From contig OW203762.1 in assembly GCA_934045905.1 (NCBI GenBank), positions 27,002,345-27,066,344 on the forward strand: 64,000 nt of DNA, in the 5' to 3' direction. Source of the stretch: Leuctra nigra (taxonomy: Eukaryota; Arthropoda; Insecta; Plecoptera; Leuctridae). This document shows positions 36,944 to 48,499 of the stretch, in pieces. Every line of letters begins with the position of its first letter. Within the stretch, counting starts at the first letter, position 1. The translations under genes were made by a program, and so were the position numbers. The notes beneath the pieces were generated by a model, which had not been told where the DNA came from, searched no databases, and worked only from the letters and a program-made list of their open reading frames with translations.

Positions 36944-37905
36944 GCAAGATACTTCGCTGGATGAGAAGAAATGAGAAATGAGAAAATCACGATCCATTGA
37001 CGTCTAAACTTTGAATGATTATATGTATAGAAACTTATCATTTATCAATATTATTATGTATGTGAAAGGCGAGAATTTTGTATGTCAAAAGTAAAATAAA
37101 AATAAAGAAACTTTAAATTGGCTATAGTCAATTATTAATTATAACAACTTGAGCTACATGTTAAAACAAACGGAACATGTTTTGAAGTAGAACATTGCGT
37201 AATCATACGTTTAAAATAACTATTATTTTTTGTCATGACGTGGTTTAAAGACAAATGGTCAAGGTTTCAGAGAAGTCTGCCGTTGGAGCTCAGTAAGGTT
37301 GACAACATTTCTGTATGATAGGATTTCATTGAAGCAAGAGTCACAATATTGCATTTTCCCAAAAACGAATTTTCGTTTTTTATTCATTTTATATTTTGCT
37401 TCATGCCTTTGTAACACAAGTCACCTGATTTCCAACAATACCACGTAAATATTGTCCGTCGGATGTTTGGAGCCCAAATAATGAAGTTGAGCCCATTACC
37501 GATAATGCCGTCATTAAGTTGCGCCGGAGAGTCGCACATTCTACTTATTTAAACAGCACTTCTTGTGGTCTAGAGCCCCACATTCCACTGAATTATTTTA
37601 CTAAACGTTACATTACCTAGTATTGAATTCAGACTTTCTTGTGCGGGGGGGGGGGGGGGGGGGCTATAGAAATTCCCGGGGTAAAATTCATGTCAAGACT
37701 AGACGACAATTGGGGGGGGGGGGGGGGAGGGTTCGGGGACATAGCCCCCGAGAAAAATCTTCCTCAAGGTCACTCATATTATGCGATTTGGTTACATTTG
37801 ACAAATTTTAATGTCATGTGTTTTCAAATAAAAAAATGCATATTTTGTTTCAATATCGAAAGGAATTAACTAAGTACACATATAAATTGCTTTGGTATAT
37901 ACAGG
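36944..37905. other. Intergenic, with G-homopolymer runs
   Basis: No gene. Two long G runs (37644-37663 and 37713-37729) next to CCCGGG/CCCCCGAG words look like a decayed repeat of the same GGGGGG-type as the foldback units. Confidence 0.4.
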
Positions 37906-37988
37906 TTATATTCCGCAGTCACAACAGAATATGTTACATGGTCTGTATCCACAACACGGTGTGCCTCTAGTGCAGTCTACACATGCAT
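37906..37988 (-). pseudogene. Displaced copy of part of the Cys-rich EF-hand gene's last exon
   Basis: On the minus strand, after an acceptor CACTTTTCAG, it reads VDCTRGTPCCGYRPCNIFCC then DCGI and a stop. This is the Cys-rich block of the gene at 55662-58223, and the preceding ~30 bp of intron (TTGTTTGTGACGTCACTTTT) match too. I find no matching signal-peptide exon on the far side, so it is likely an orphaned duplicate. Confidence 0.8.
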
Positions 37989-38060
37989 CTGAAAAGTGAC
38001 GTCACAAACAATTACAAAATGGCGACATCAAAAAGGTTTTATGCGCGTCAGATGTTAAAA

Positions 38061-39066
38061 CTAGGAAAGCGCTCAGTGTAATGCGTTGATGAGCGAGCAC
38101 AGAACATGCAACATCCCCATAGTAACGATGCACGACACGGCACAAGACGATTTTCTCTGCAATTTTTCAATCTCCATAATACTCTGGATGAATAACAGAT
38201 CCATTGTGTCGTGAAGTCTTACCTACATATCTTCTCCAGAAATCTCTTGTGACATCCCATACTAGACTCGTAAAATTACAATTAATACTTGACTGATTGG
38301 GCTTACAATATGTAAAATTTAATATTAAGTTGGTCTTGATCACCATGCAAAATTTGAACTTAATGTGAACATTTTTATTGTCGACCAATCAGAAGACATT
38401 ATTTAAACTTAAACCAATTAGAGGATTTGGCCTTCGTACTGCATCCGATTTTATGCGCTAGCTCAAAAATGCTTTCATTTTACTATACATTGTGGATAGC
38501 TTGGCTGCTCTACAGGCCTTGCCTTGGAACAGAAGCTTAAAGAAGGCAGGGATGACAATTTAATATACATTTTTCAAGATAATGGAATAAAATGACCTTA
38601 AAATGACAAAACTTTTGAAAATAACGACATATTCGACTGAAAATTGGCAAAAATATCTAAAATGTTGGTACCAATGACCACGCGAAGTTTTAAGTTGATC
38701 GGTCAATATGTTCTAGTTTAAATGTCAAAAATCACATGAAAAATGGTTTAAAATTTGAACCAATAGGAGGATTTGGCTGAAACTTTTTATGATTGGGTAC
38801 AATGTTGGTTGCAATGTTTTTGCTAAATTTCAAATTGATCAAAGCAACCAATCGAAAGAATATTTTTAAAAAATTTTAACCAATCACGGGAGCCCGTTCA
38901 AAAACGATCCCAGGGACCGCATAGAGTACGTTAGTATGTGTACAAAATTTCAGATTGATTGCTTGAGCGGTTAGACCTGGGCTGTGACCACAAAAAAAAA
39001 AAAAAAAAACACACAGAGAAAATGCCATAAGAGTATACCGTGGTGACGCTCGCTACGCTCGCTCAA
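38061..39066 (-). mobile_element. Helitron-like element H3, complete copy
   Basis: A 1,006-bp uninterrupted copy, nearly identical to H1 with its foldback removed. It starts CTAGGAAAGCGCTCAGTGTA and ends CGCTACGCTCGCTCAA. An internal A run follows CTGTGACCACA near 38990. It encodes no protein that I trust. Confidence 0.7.
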
Positions 39067-40633
39067 CTACCTAACTGCTCAACAAATATTTAAGAAACCT
39101 ATAATTTTCTAAACCAATGGTTAACATTTTTGATATTTGTATGAAGAAAATTTAGCCCGGGGGGGACTTCGCCCCCCCCCCCCTCTCCCTCGCAGGTATG
39201 CCTGAATCCAACACTGCACAAGTCACACGTGTATTGGATTGAAAACCTTGGATTATTATGCACTGCACATGATTATTTAAATTAACAAATACATTTTAAA
39301 AAATAAATAAAAGATAATGCAAGTCAAATGTGAGGTGCATACCACAATCTCTATTTTTCTGCAAATTCATTTATGGCCAAAAGTTAAAATATATTTTACA
39401 GTACCACCCTTCTCCCCCATATAAATCTGCTGCCATTTCCAATAAAATATTAAGTAGAGGGGCTGGGGGGGGGGGGGGGGAGGGGAGATCTAATTCCTAT
39501 CTTGGGCTTTGAGTTCATCATCACTCATCAGTCTCCTCAGATCCTCTCCTATCTCTTCGATGCCTCTCTCACCTCTCTCGGTCTTTTTCCAATCTTCCCG
39601 CTGTCACTGCTCTCCTCGGCTCATCTCTTCCTTCACATCCCACTTCACCTGGTCCTCCCACTTTGCTCTCGGTTACCCACTCCACTTACCAGCTTTTTGG
39701 CTCTTTCAAATTCTCAATCTCTACTACTCGGTATTCTGTTGTGATCCATTCTTCTAATGTGACTATAGAAATGGAGTTTATCTCTTCTTTCAAAAATACA
39801 ATTCTAGATCTTTAAAACTACCTACACCCTAGATCGATGATTTCATAATTAATACAAAAAATGGAAGAATAAAAAGAAAATAAGAAACCAAAGCAAGCGG
39901 GCATTGTCAAATTAATATAGGCAAAGAGTATTGCCTATAGGCATACATATAGGCAATTAAAACTAGTGGGACCAAACCCCATGTAAAGTAGCTTTACATG
40001 TCATTCAACCAAACTAAGTCCTTAATAATACAGGAACTACATCCTTAACTGAGGAACAGCGTATTTTCAAATGAAAGACAAGTCAGCAGGTTTGTAAGCA
40101 CAAATATCTCAATATATTTAATCCTCACAAATATGGTGAAGCCTCAGGGTGAAGCCTATTTAATAATAAAAATGTACCTTTACATATTGAGCTGGTGCAA
40201 AATGTGTACGTTTTAACATATGTTTTTACAGTAGGTAACACCATTGACTAAAGCCTGTTTAGTAAATGGAAGTACCTACAATCGATGATATAGCTATAGG
40301 TGTACAATCACTCTTTGTAAAATATATTAATAATGGTTGTGGAGTATTTGTATGAACTATCTAAAAACACTATTATTGCAGAAACATAGATAAGGTAAAT
40401 TTTTTTGACTGGAAATAAACCAAAAACCATTCAAGGTGTATAATTTACATAGGTAGGCTAACTCAAAATTCACACACTTTCGGGCAACGTATAGTTAAAA
40501 AAGAAATATGCTCCGAATAACAGTCAAAATGAGCCACAATGGAGTCACCCTCATCGATCAATGTTCATCCATACCATGTCTCATTCATTACATAGGTACC
40601 TACATCCAAACTTGAGATCATGAATAACAATCA
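39067..40633. other. Intergenic, repeat debris
   Basis: Contains G/C runs with CCCGGGGGGGACTTCG near 39160 and a further G run near 39466-39480, then a probable LINE tail at 39430-39770 and AT-rich sequence up to the GPN1 stop. No gene is seen. Confidence 0.4.
39430..39770 (-). pseudogene. Decayed LINE C-terminal tail (weak)
   Basis: In the minus orientation several frames together show the Arg/Trp/Glu-rich composition of the tail seen in the LINE fragment at 9353-9853 (a GGPGEV/VKWDVKEEMS-like stretch), but with frameshifts. Also open on the plus strand, which I regard as a shadow. Confidence 0.3.
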
Positions 40634-43600
40634 CTAACTATGCTTCGAGCTTTCACCGGCACTTGTTTCCTCTTGTTGCTTGAGTTTCTGAGCATTTTGT
40701 TCATTGCTTCGCTTTTCCTGCGCTGTCTTATGATGCGCCAAGAAGCCTCCAATGGAAGATAATTCCTTCTCATCCTCCATCTCTGTGAACAATGCATACA
40801 TTCTTGGTTTCATTTAAAACTATCTGCCCAGTTTTTAGCGAGCATGAGAGCTCATCGAACACTGAAGGACAAATTCAACCTCTCAGCCCTGCAATAAATT
40901 CTGCCACAATAAAGGGAAATGTTGTCATAGGAAATCCAATGCGTATCTCAATACATAGAATACAAATGCCATATACTCGCCAGTTTTTCGCTAAAACAGA
41001 TTCGGATCCTTTAAAAAGTCCAACAATGAGGCTAAGCCATGTTCAAGTGACATGTTGACGCGTTTCCGGTGGTAAATTTCTCTGTCTATTGTGTCTACTG
41101 GGGTGGTGAGGATAGGGTTGCTGAGATTGCCAAATACTTCAATATATTGAGATACTTCAATGCTTCAAGATTGGCAAAAGTGTAAAGCGAAGGGGTTGGG
41201 GAGTCATTCGGCAGTCATTAATATAATGGGGAGTTATTCATATCCAGGTAGCTTGACAAGAAAGTGATGAGCTTAACTCTCATACAATGAATGAATGCCT
41301 ATTGTATCCTAGATAATGGAAACCCAATGTGTTAAATAGCGAAAAACTGGCGACAATACCTATTCTTGTATCAAGTTTTAATCTCGAAGAATATTCCCAC
41401 GAATTTTCAATTGTTTAACACAAACAATATTAATAGGTATTTAATATTTTGTCTCAAATAAAACAAGTAGGTAGGTGGGTAGTAGTATGTAGGTATATTA
41501 TTTAATTTTTGCAGGAACTTCTATTGTTTTAGCATAAAACTGGATTTACTACGTTGGCAGCCATTAGCTTGGTACCTTTGACATAGGTACCAGATTTAAG
41601 TTATAAATGAGGGACGAGGGTTATTCGATGCATCTTTGTAAAAGGGTGATTCCTATGGATGTAAAAGATTTCTCCGGAGCCTGCAATTGCACAAGTAAAT
41701 AGACCTGTACTAATCAACATATCATCAAACAAAACCACAGACCTATGACAGATAACCTGAATCGTGCTTACAAGACATCTCAACAATGAATTACCTATGT
41801 CTATGTCATGTAAGTTATGGATTCTTGTCTTCATATTTATTGCAAACAAAGTGCCACATCCTTAGCTTTACATCTTGCGACATCCATAATTTATTTTTAA
41901 ATAACACGCAAAATTCATATCCTTTAGGTAATTTTGAATGACAAGGGCTCTTGTTTAATTAGGTATCCATTAAATTATCATTCGCTTTGACTTTGGTAAG
42001 ACTTTCCTTTTGGTTTTGTAGATACGAGCCCTGAATCATTTGTTAACTTAACTTATATCACTTCCGGAGAAAGATGCTTCTGATCAACAAGCTCATGTTT
42101 GTGAAGCAACTCACCGAGTTCCTTGTCTCGAGGATCCATCTCCTCTCCCTCGCTGTCCTCGCTGCTCTCGTTGCCCGGATGCTTGAGGTAGATCTCGGCC
42201 AACTGTCGTCCGGTGCTCAGCTCCGAGACAAAAGATCCACCCGCAGCCGGCGGAGCTGCGGCTTGGGCCTCTCTCCTCAGGCGATCGCGCTCGAGATCAG
42301 CTTTGTACTCGCTGTACGTTAAGATGCAATCATCATGTTAGTTTACAACGACATAATATGGACACTTTTGCTTAAGAATGTTAATTTTCCAGAAAAAATA
42401 AAATTTTTAATTTTTATCATAAGTTTCTTACAATTTGTTTTGACACGTCTTTTACACTAATTATGATTAGTGATACATTTAATATGATTTATTGATTGAA
42501 AGGTCATAAAATAGTACCTAACAACCTCACATCACCACTTGCACCCTCCCCTTGAACACTACTGGCAGGAAAACACAATTATTTCAAAAATTAAGTTATT
42601 CTTCACATTTCTGCTCCGGCAGGGGTCGGCAACCTTTTTTGGTCACGGAGCCAATTTCCCAAAAATTAATAAATTAGATACTAATAATGGGAGCCGCAGT
42701 ACAGGCAATCAAAAATAAAACACTGGAAATAATCAATTGCATGACTAGTTTATTTTGATAGCCCCTAGAAGTTGTTGCCCCACAGGACCTTTTTTAAGAA
42801 TTTCAACAATTTAAAAGTGATTCTGGGACTCTAATATGAACATATTGAATCAAATAACATTCCAATTGTTGCCCCGCAGGGCGTTTTATTTTTCGAATTT
42901 TCAAATGTTTTGATTCCAGATCTTAATTTGAATTATAAAGGAGCCGCAGGTTGTTGAACCCTGTGCTACGGCCGACTCGCATCTATACTTTTGCCAGAGC
43001 GTAATGGTCGATTTAAGTAGCACGGAGATGGAGACGCATTGTGAAGTGAGTAGGTATGAAATGAAAATGAGCGAAATAAACTTTTACCATACAATAGACT
43101 GTTGGGACAAATTAATATCCATACAACTTTTTCAATGCAGATCAGTTGGATATCACCTCAATCAAATTTTAATTTCTTTTTGACTGAGAGTAGAGTTAAT
43201 TTGTTTGCAAGAAGCAATGATTTACAGAATGTTGGAATTTTGGCACATACATGAATATCTTTGGTGCAGTTTAATCTATCTATAGAATATACCTAAAACA
43301 CCGGACACACTCTCAACTTCTGCGAGAGTGGAGAGCAGCTCTCTCATTGGCTGACAGCTGTCACGTGACCATCAAATAAGGTCACGTGACAGCTGTCAGC
43401 CAATGAGAGAGCCACTCTCCACTCTCGCAGTATGTCCGGTGTTTAACAATATTTAAAATGAACACCAATTAAAATTATAATTATTAATTCGGGAGTCTTA
43501 ATAATCTGAACGTCATTCTGGCTTGTTTGGGGAATGAATTATTGAAAATAAATCTGAATGAAACCTATCCGTTACATAATCTACTATTGGTCACACAAAA

Positions 43601-46600
43601 GATAGGTATCTACCTAGGTAATTTTATCAATTTTATTATCAAAAAAATCAATCATCTATAAAAAGAATGAGAGTAGGTAGGTACACCTAAAACTAGAGAG
43701 CCTAGATTATTTTCTAGGCTCTCTACCTAAAACCACCTAGAACAATAGTGTACGTACCAACTTTTACATTTTAACAAGCTCCTTGCAATAGCTTATTACA
43801 GTTGAATTTGCCCTGGACCCTATTAAATGAACTGCTCGACTGTTTGGTGTGCAAGCTTCACTTACGTGTGATATTCCTTGGCGGCTTCATCCACCATGAG
43901 AAAGAACTTGTCCAGCCCGGCTCCCGTCAACGCTGAGACTCCGACACAACGCAAGTTCTTGTAGAACTCGTCGAGAACCAACGCCATGGACCGAGTCAGG
44001 TTGGAGATGTAAGAGGATTCCGCCTCCAAAGCGTCTTGGAATGCTTCGAAATCCGTCATCCACTCCACTGCATAGCTGTTGTCTACGATGTCAGTCTGAA
44101 AACAATATAAATGTATCAACAATGTGATGTCAAGATATGTTATTCTCTGCATCAGAACATGACAGTGAATTTGAGATTTTCACCTGTTTCATTAAAAATA
44201 GGAAAAAATATAAGAAATTCCTACCTATAGGTTTAATTCCTCCTAAAATGTAGAGGATGTAATCCCTTCTTTTCTCTCAGATATTTTCATTTTTTAACAG
44301 ATTCCCAATTAAAGGTAAATGATAAATGATAGGAATGCAATAGGCCAGAAGAATGAAATAAACCAAATCACAGAAGTAAATGTAGACTTATTAGGACAGG
44401 TACTTATCCATTATTACCTAGTGATGTGACATCATAATTTGCAACCAGTGTTACACTCATAAATCTCAATGTCACAACCTTTAACAGAGTCATTCTAGAG
44501 GTATGTCATTGGTTGTTCCTAGTGATGTAATATTCCCGGGAATATTCCCCAAACCGGGAATTTATTGGGAATTTACTACAGGGATGAGTAAACATTAAGA
44601 GAAAACATTATTAAAGCATTTTATGTTTTGAAATGTCATAAGACAGGGGTTGGCAACTTGCGGCTCCTTGGTGGGTTTTGAATGGTTCTTTATAATTTAA
44701 ATAAAGATCTGGAACCGAAATATTTGAAAATTCGAAAAAACGCCCTGCGGGGCAACATCAAGAGGGAGGGGGGGGGGGGGGCGCTTTGTCAAAATAGCTG
44801 CTGCGGCTCACATTATTCTAATTTATACATTTTTCGGAAATTGGCTCCGTCACCAAAAAAGGTTACCGACCCCTGTCATAAGATAACAAGAAAATTAATG
44901 ACAAAATAGAGAATACTAAGAGGTAATGACATACCACAAAATAATAACATTATACATTTTAATTTAAAATAAAAAAGTAAATTCCCGATTTGGGGTATAT
45001 TCCCCAAATTTGCTCGGGAATATTCCCACGGGAATATTCCCGCTGGGCATCACTAGTTGTTCCCATGGCAATACAGTCCTAATCAACCGTTTAAAAGTTA
45101 GCCTGGAGTATTGAAGGCCCTAAGTTTAGGTATTTTTCCCAGCTAAAATCCCATGATATTTCAATTTGATTTTATTGATATTTTACAATTTTGTTATTAT
45201 TTGAATTCATACATTTACTCACTATAAATGTACTGTTAGTTTCCCCTGTGGCCATGTTTATACTCCGTTTCATGCAGTCTAGAGTCCTGTTTAACATGGG
45301 TAGTCCTATACCTGCCCATGCTATCTAGGACTCTAGACCCCATGAAACGGAGTTTACCTACCTTATTCATAGCAATGATGAATGGAAGCTTGGTCTTGTA
45401 CAGCATGGAGCTTGCATACAGCATGTTTGACATGAAGGTAACAGGATTTGCACTTCGCACAGTGTCCATCACATAAACAACGACGGTGGGAAATGACGAC
45501 GCCAGAGCTTCGGTCACGATGTCACCGGACACGGACCACGTAAACACTTCAATCTGTCCAGGTGTATCGAACACTGCATACTTATGTTTCGACTTCGAGG
45601 CCTCGATAAGTGAAACTACCTGACCGAACTTTGTCGTGAAGAGGTTCAGTGCAGTGACGATTCCTCCGTTTGGGCCCAAATTGTATTGTTTCATCACTTC
45701 TTTGTAGTTGACGGTGTTTCGTATATCTGAAAGTACAGGTTTAGATTGAAACACACTCTGATGAAATGTTTAAGAAAACACCAATAGTTTCTGCTTCCTA
45801 TCTACAGTTACAAACAACAAAAGTTTCTTATGGTGACATTTAATAACAAAGGTAGTAGCAAGTAGCAACTAGGTACCGAGTTAGGCTGCTACTATGGTTG
45901 CTACCCATGAAGTTAAGGTGGCTGTATATCACGTGACTTTATTTCTCTACATCCGATCTAAAGAAATAGTTACCTACCTATGAGTACATACCTTACATCG
46001 TTCATGTTGAGTATTCCAAGGTGATTTATGAAGGAAATTCACTGCATACTGGAGCTTATCAATATTTGCAGTCAATATTATTTAATTTTGCAGTGATTTT
46101 AATAATAAAAACAATACAAATATCGTGTATACATACGCGTGTGAAGACTGTCAAAACCAAGTGCTGTTCGTTGAAACATTACATTCATAATAGTGGATAT
46201 AATTAATATCTCAACATTTCGTTGGAAAGAGGAAGAAAGAGCGCATGTTATATATTCTGACCTTGCGTCAGGTTTGTGATGCATATATGCCTTTTTATTA
46301 GAGTAATGTTTGCTGTTCTTGGCAACTCGTAGAATTTCCTTCAACTTCAGGTCCTGATTTGAGAATTTTTAGGTGCAAGGAAGTAAAATCATCTAATATG
46401 TTATTTTCGCAGATCTTTTCTGCGTAGATATGTTCCAACAGATGTGTCCTAACTTATCTGATGAGGGAGAAGTCTTTGCTAAACTAAACCCTTCCAATAG
46501 AAAATGTGTAGCTTTTTGGTTAAAAAGTCACGTGATATACAGCCACCTTAAGTTACAAAGGTCAAGGTGGGACATGGAGGTGTCATTGAGCAGGTACCGT

Positions 46601-47234
46601 GTGACATTATTAACGATTGATATTTGGAGGAAACTATGTAAAGCCCAATGCACTGTGTATCTACCCCACGTTCATTTGCACCAACCATGTGCAACCCGAG
46701 CATCCATACGCTCGAAAATAGAATGATTTCTAGGTACTGATACCAACCTGAACGTTAATTTGTAGTATTGCGCGTTTGCAAAACGCTCAGGTTGGTATGT
46801 AATATCACGATTGTTGCAAACAGACGTGTGGTCAGTCAGTTCACATGGGGGATTGCAATCTCCTTTTAAACTGGCCATCAGCACATAACGGACAGCCAGC
46901 GTGACTTCAGCCAATTGGTTGAGAGACAATTCGAATAGGTTATGTCAATACCAGACTAACATACCTAGGTAGTAGGTAGTAGGTACCTACCTATTGCTGC
47001 AACGTAGGGGACGTCTCGACAAGCTGGATCGAGATTGACAACATAAGGGCGTTGATTCTTTTGAGTTAAATGATTTGTTATTCTTTGAACGAATGACGTT
47101 TTACCAGAACCTGCCATGCCCATGATTATGAGACAAACTGGTCCCAGACTTTCACACACTGGCATCTCTTTCACATCTTTGACAACTTTCTCTTCATTCT
47201 GTTCCTCACGCACTATTTCTTCGCACGATGCCAT
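40634..47234 (-). CDS. GPN1: GPN-loop GTPase 1 (394 aa)
   Basis: Five minus-strand exons, 47234-46991, 45726-45362, 44095-43866, 42311-42115 and 40782-40634, give 394 residues, close to the ~370-375 of vertebrate GPN1. The P-loop is [10 protein letters not shown], the family-defining Gly-Pro-Asn insertion is in [15 protein letters not shown], the G3 motif is DTPGQIEVF, the G4 motif NKTD is split by the second intron, and the G5-like motif is SALTGAG. The tail is acidic ([12 protein letters not shown]) and then Lys/Glu-rich. GPN1 (XAB1/MBDin/RPAP4) works with GPN3 in the cytoplasmic assembly and nuclear import of RNA polymerase II. The start is the first ATG of the exon with [11 protein letters not shown]. 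All four introns carry MITEs or AT-rich sequence, and a MITE sits ~200 bp upstream of the start codon. No damage is visible. Confidence 0.97.
42620..42963. mobile_element. hAT-like MITE, CAGGGGTCGGCAACC ends
   Basis: 344 bp in GPN1 intron 3. TIRs CAGGGGTCGGCAAC and, inverted, GTTGTTGAACCCTG. Flanks TGCTCCGG and TGCTACGG form an 8-bp duplication with one mismatch. Interior shares the GCCCCGCAGGGCGTTTT word with the element at 44644. Confidence 0.85.
43297..43443. mobile_element. Near-perfect hairpin MITE, TAA duplication
   Basis: 147 bp. Ends AACACCGGACA and inverse; the middle is a long hairpin (TCATTGGCTGACAGCTGTCA and its inverse) with GTCACGTGAC near the loop. TAA flanks both sides (43294-43296, 43444-43446). 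GPN1 intron 3. Confidence 0.82.
43694..43727. repeat. Small hairpin
   Basis: AGAGAGCCTAGA and TCTAGGCTCTCT separated by a short AT loop. Confidence 0.6.
44520..45055. mobile_element. hAT-like MITE containing a second hAT-like MITE
   Basis: Ends TAGTGATG and CATCACTA, followed inward by repeated GGGAATATTCCC words. GTTGTTCC flanks both sides (44512-44519, 45056-45063), an exact 8-bp duplication as made by hAT transposases. GPN1 intron 2. Confidence 0.9.
44644..44875. mobile_element. Nested hAT-like MITE
   Basis: 232 bp, ends CAGGGGTTGGCAAC and inverse of CAGGGGTCGGTAACC. Exact 8-bp duplication TCATAAGA at 44636-44643 and 44876-44883. Related to the element at 42620. Contains a G run near 44771-44781. 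Confidence 0.9.
45262..45354. repeat. Short inverted repeat beside GPN1 exon 2
   Basis: ACTCCGTTTCATG...CTAGAGTCCT pairs with AGGACTCTAG...CATGAAACGGAGT. It lies only ~8 bp from the GPN1 exon 2 donor, so a hairpin could affect splicing. Confidence 0.7.
45917..46547. mobile_element. TTAA-flanked inverted-repeat element
   Basis: 631 bp in GPN1 intron 1. TIR GGTGGCTGTATATCACGTGA and inverse, flanked by TTAA at 45913-45916 and 46548-46551. This would suit a piggyBac-type non-autonomous element; an alternative reading is a 5-bp AAGTT duplication. Confidence 0.7.
46739..46799. repeat. Short inverted repeat
   Basis: ATACCAACCTGAACG and CGCTCAGGTTGGTAT, ~30 bp apart, in GPN1 intron 1. Confidence 0.55.
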
Positions 47235-47431
47235 TATAGTACGATCACTTTATATTTAGTTTATGTACTACAAACAAACCCAACCACAGGACAAGCCCGA
47301 TGTGAGAATGTTGACTGTTGAGGTTAGAATACTCTAACCGTGTCAAGCTAGAACCAACCCACTGAACCGCGGGAAAATTATCATGCTATCGTCACAGGAC
47401 GCTCACACCGGCTCGCACAAAATCGGTGAAA

Positions 47432-47854
47432 CCTACGATCACCACACTTTACAGGGATCGGAAACTGTCTGACTAGCTGGCCATGTGCTTGGTCACCTTG
47501 AACACAACAATCATAGAACAAGCGGCTGTGATGTCGCTCACGTGACACATGTCTTTATCTCCCGCCAGAACAGAATTCAAATATTCGACAATGCGCCACC
47601 ATCTTTAGCAGCGGCAAGTTTGAGAAGCTCTTTCAAACCTGGCGGCAATTGTGTGAATCAAATTAAAACACTCCAAAATCGTACTTTTTTTAAATTTCGC
47701 GGGTCACCGGCCGGAAGTAAGACGGAGCAGGAAGTAAGAAAGAGCAAATCGGCGGCCCAAGCACTGGGCCGCCATCATTTAGCATTGGTCTTATGGGAGT
47801 GACGTCACAATACGCAGACAGTTTCCGATCCCTGTAAAGTGTGGTGATCGTAGG
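47432..47854. mobile_element. MITE with 40-bp perfect TIRs upstream of GPN1
   Basis: The 40-bp ends start CCTACGATCACCACACTTTA and are perfect inverses. The flanks share TGAAA (or GTGAAAC if the TIR starts one base inside), so the duplication is 5-7 bp. It lies about 200 bp upstream of the GPN1 ATG and may hold or replace promoter sequence. Confidence 0.8.
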
Positions 47855-47884
47855 TGAAACGGACGAAGAAGATGGTCCTCGTGA

Positions 47885-48274
47885 TAGAGATGGGCACAAA
47901 AAGTCATTGAATCGATTCTTCGATCTAGATCGATTTTTCATTATTCGATTTTTTGATATCAATATTGAGAGGGCTGTGAATCGATTCGAAAAATCGATTT
48001 TTGTGAACCTCTTGAATCGATTTTTCAAAAGATCGATTCAAAAGATCGTATTATTTTAAGAAAAAAATCAGGTTAAAGTAAGAAAATGGTCGAAAATCGA
48101 TGGTCAGGGAGACATTGTGTAATTTTTTTAAAGTAATTACAAAATTCAAAAGATCGAATCAAATGAATCGATTCTTATAATAAATCGAATGCTCCAGAAT
48201 CGATTCAAAAAAATCGATATATCGGATTCATTGAATCGATTTTTCAAAAAATCGATTCTTTTTGCCCATCTCTA
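47885..48274. mobile_element. hAT-like MITE, exact 8-bp duplication
   Basis: 390 bp. Ends TAGAGATGGGCA and TGCCCATCTCTA, a classic hAT-type terminus. CCTCGTGA flanks both sides (47877-47884, 48275-48282). The interior is a series of ATCGATTC/AAATCGATT words in both orientations. Confidence 0.92.
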
Positions 48275-48301
48275 CCTCGTGATTTCCTGCCTCTAGAGGC
48301 G

Positions 48302-48495
48302 ACGTCATGGCGACTTGTGTCGCCAGACTTGTGATGGCAAGACGTTAATTTAATTGTTGTATCGGCATTGCTGATGAGAAAGCAATGTCAAAGAGAAAGC
48401 AACGTCATGGCGACTTGTGTCGCCAGACTTGTGATGGCAAGACGTTAATTTAATTGTTGTATCGGCATTGCTGATGAGAAAGCAATGTCAAAGAC
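48302..48495. repeat. 100-bp tandem duplication
   Basis: ACGTCATGGCGACTTGTGTC recurs exactly 100 bp later (48302 and 48402); two near-identical units lie just upstream of the LINE. Confidence 0.9.
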
Positions 48496-48499
48496 GACG

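Noticed and set aside
37623..37869. Glycine-rich ORFs
   Set aside because: They come from homopolymer G runs and have no conserved context.
39502..39757. Plus-strand leucine/serine-rich ORFs resembling a membrane protein
   Set aside because: Likely antisense of a decayed LINE tail; no exon signals or homologous signature.
42074..42322. Plus-strand ORF of 82 aa
   Set aside because: It is the antisense shadow of GPN1 exon 4.
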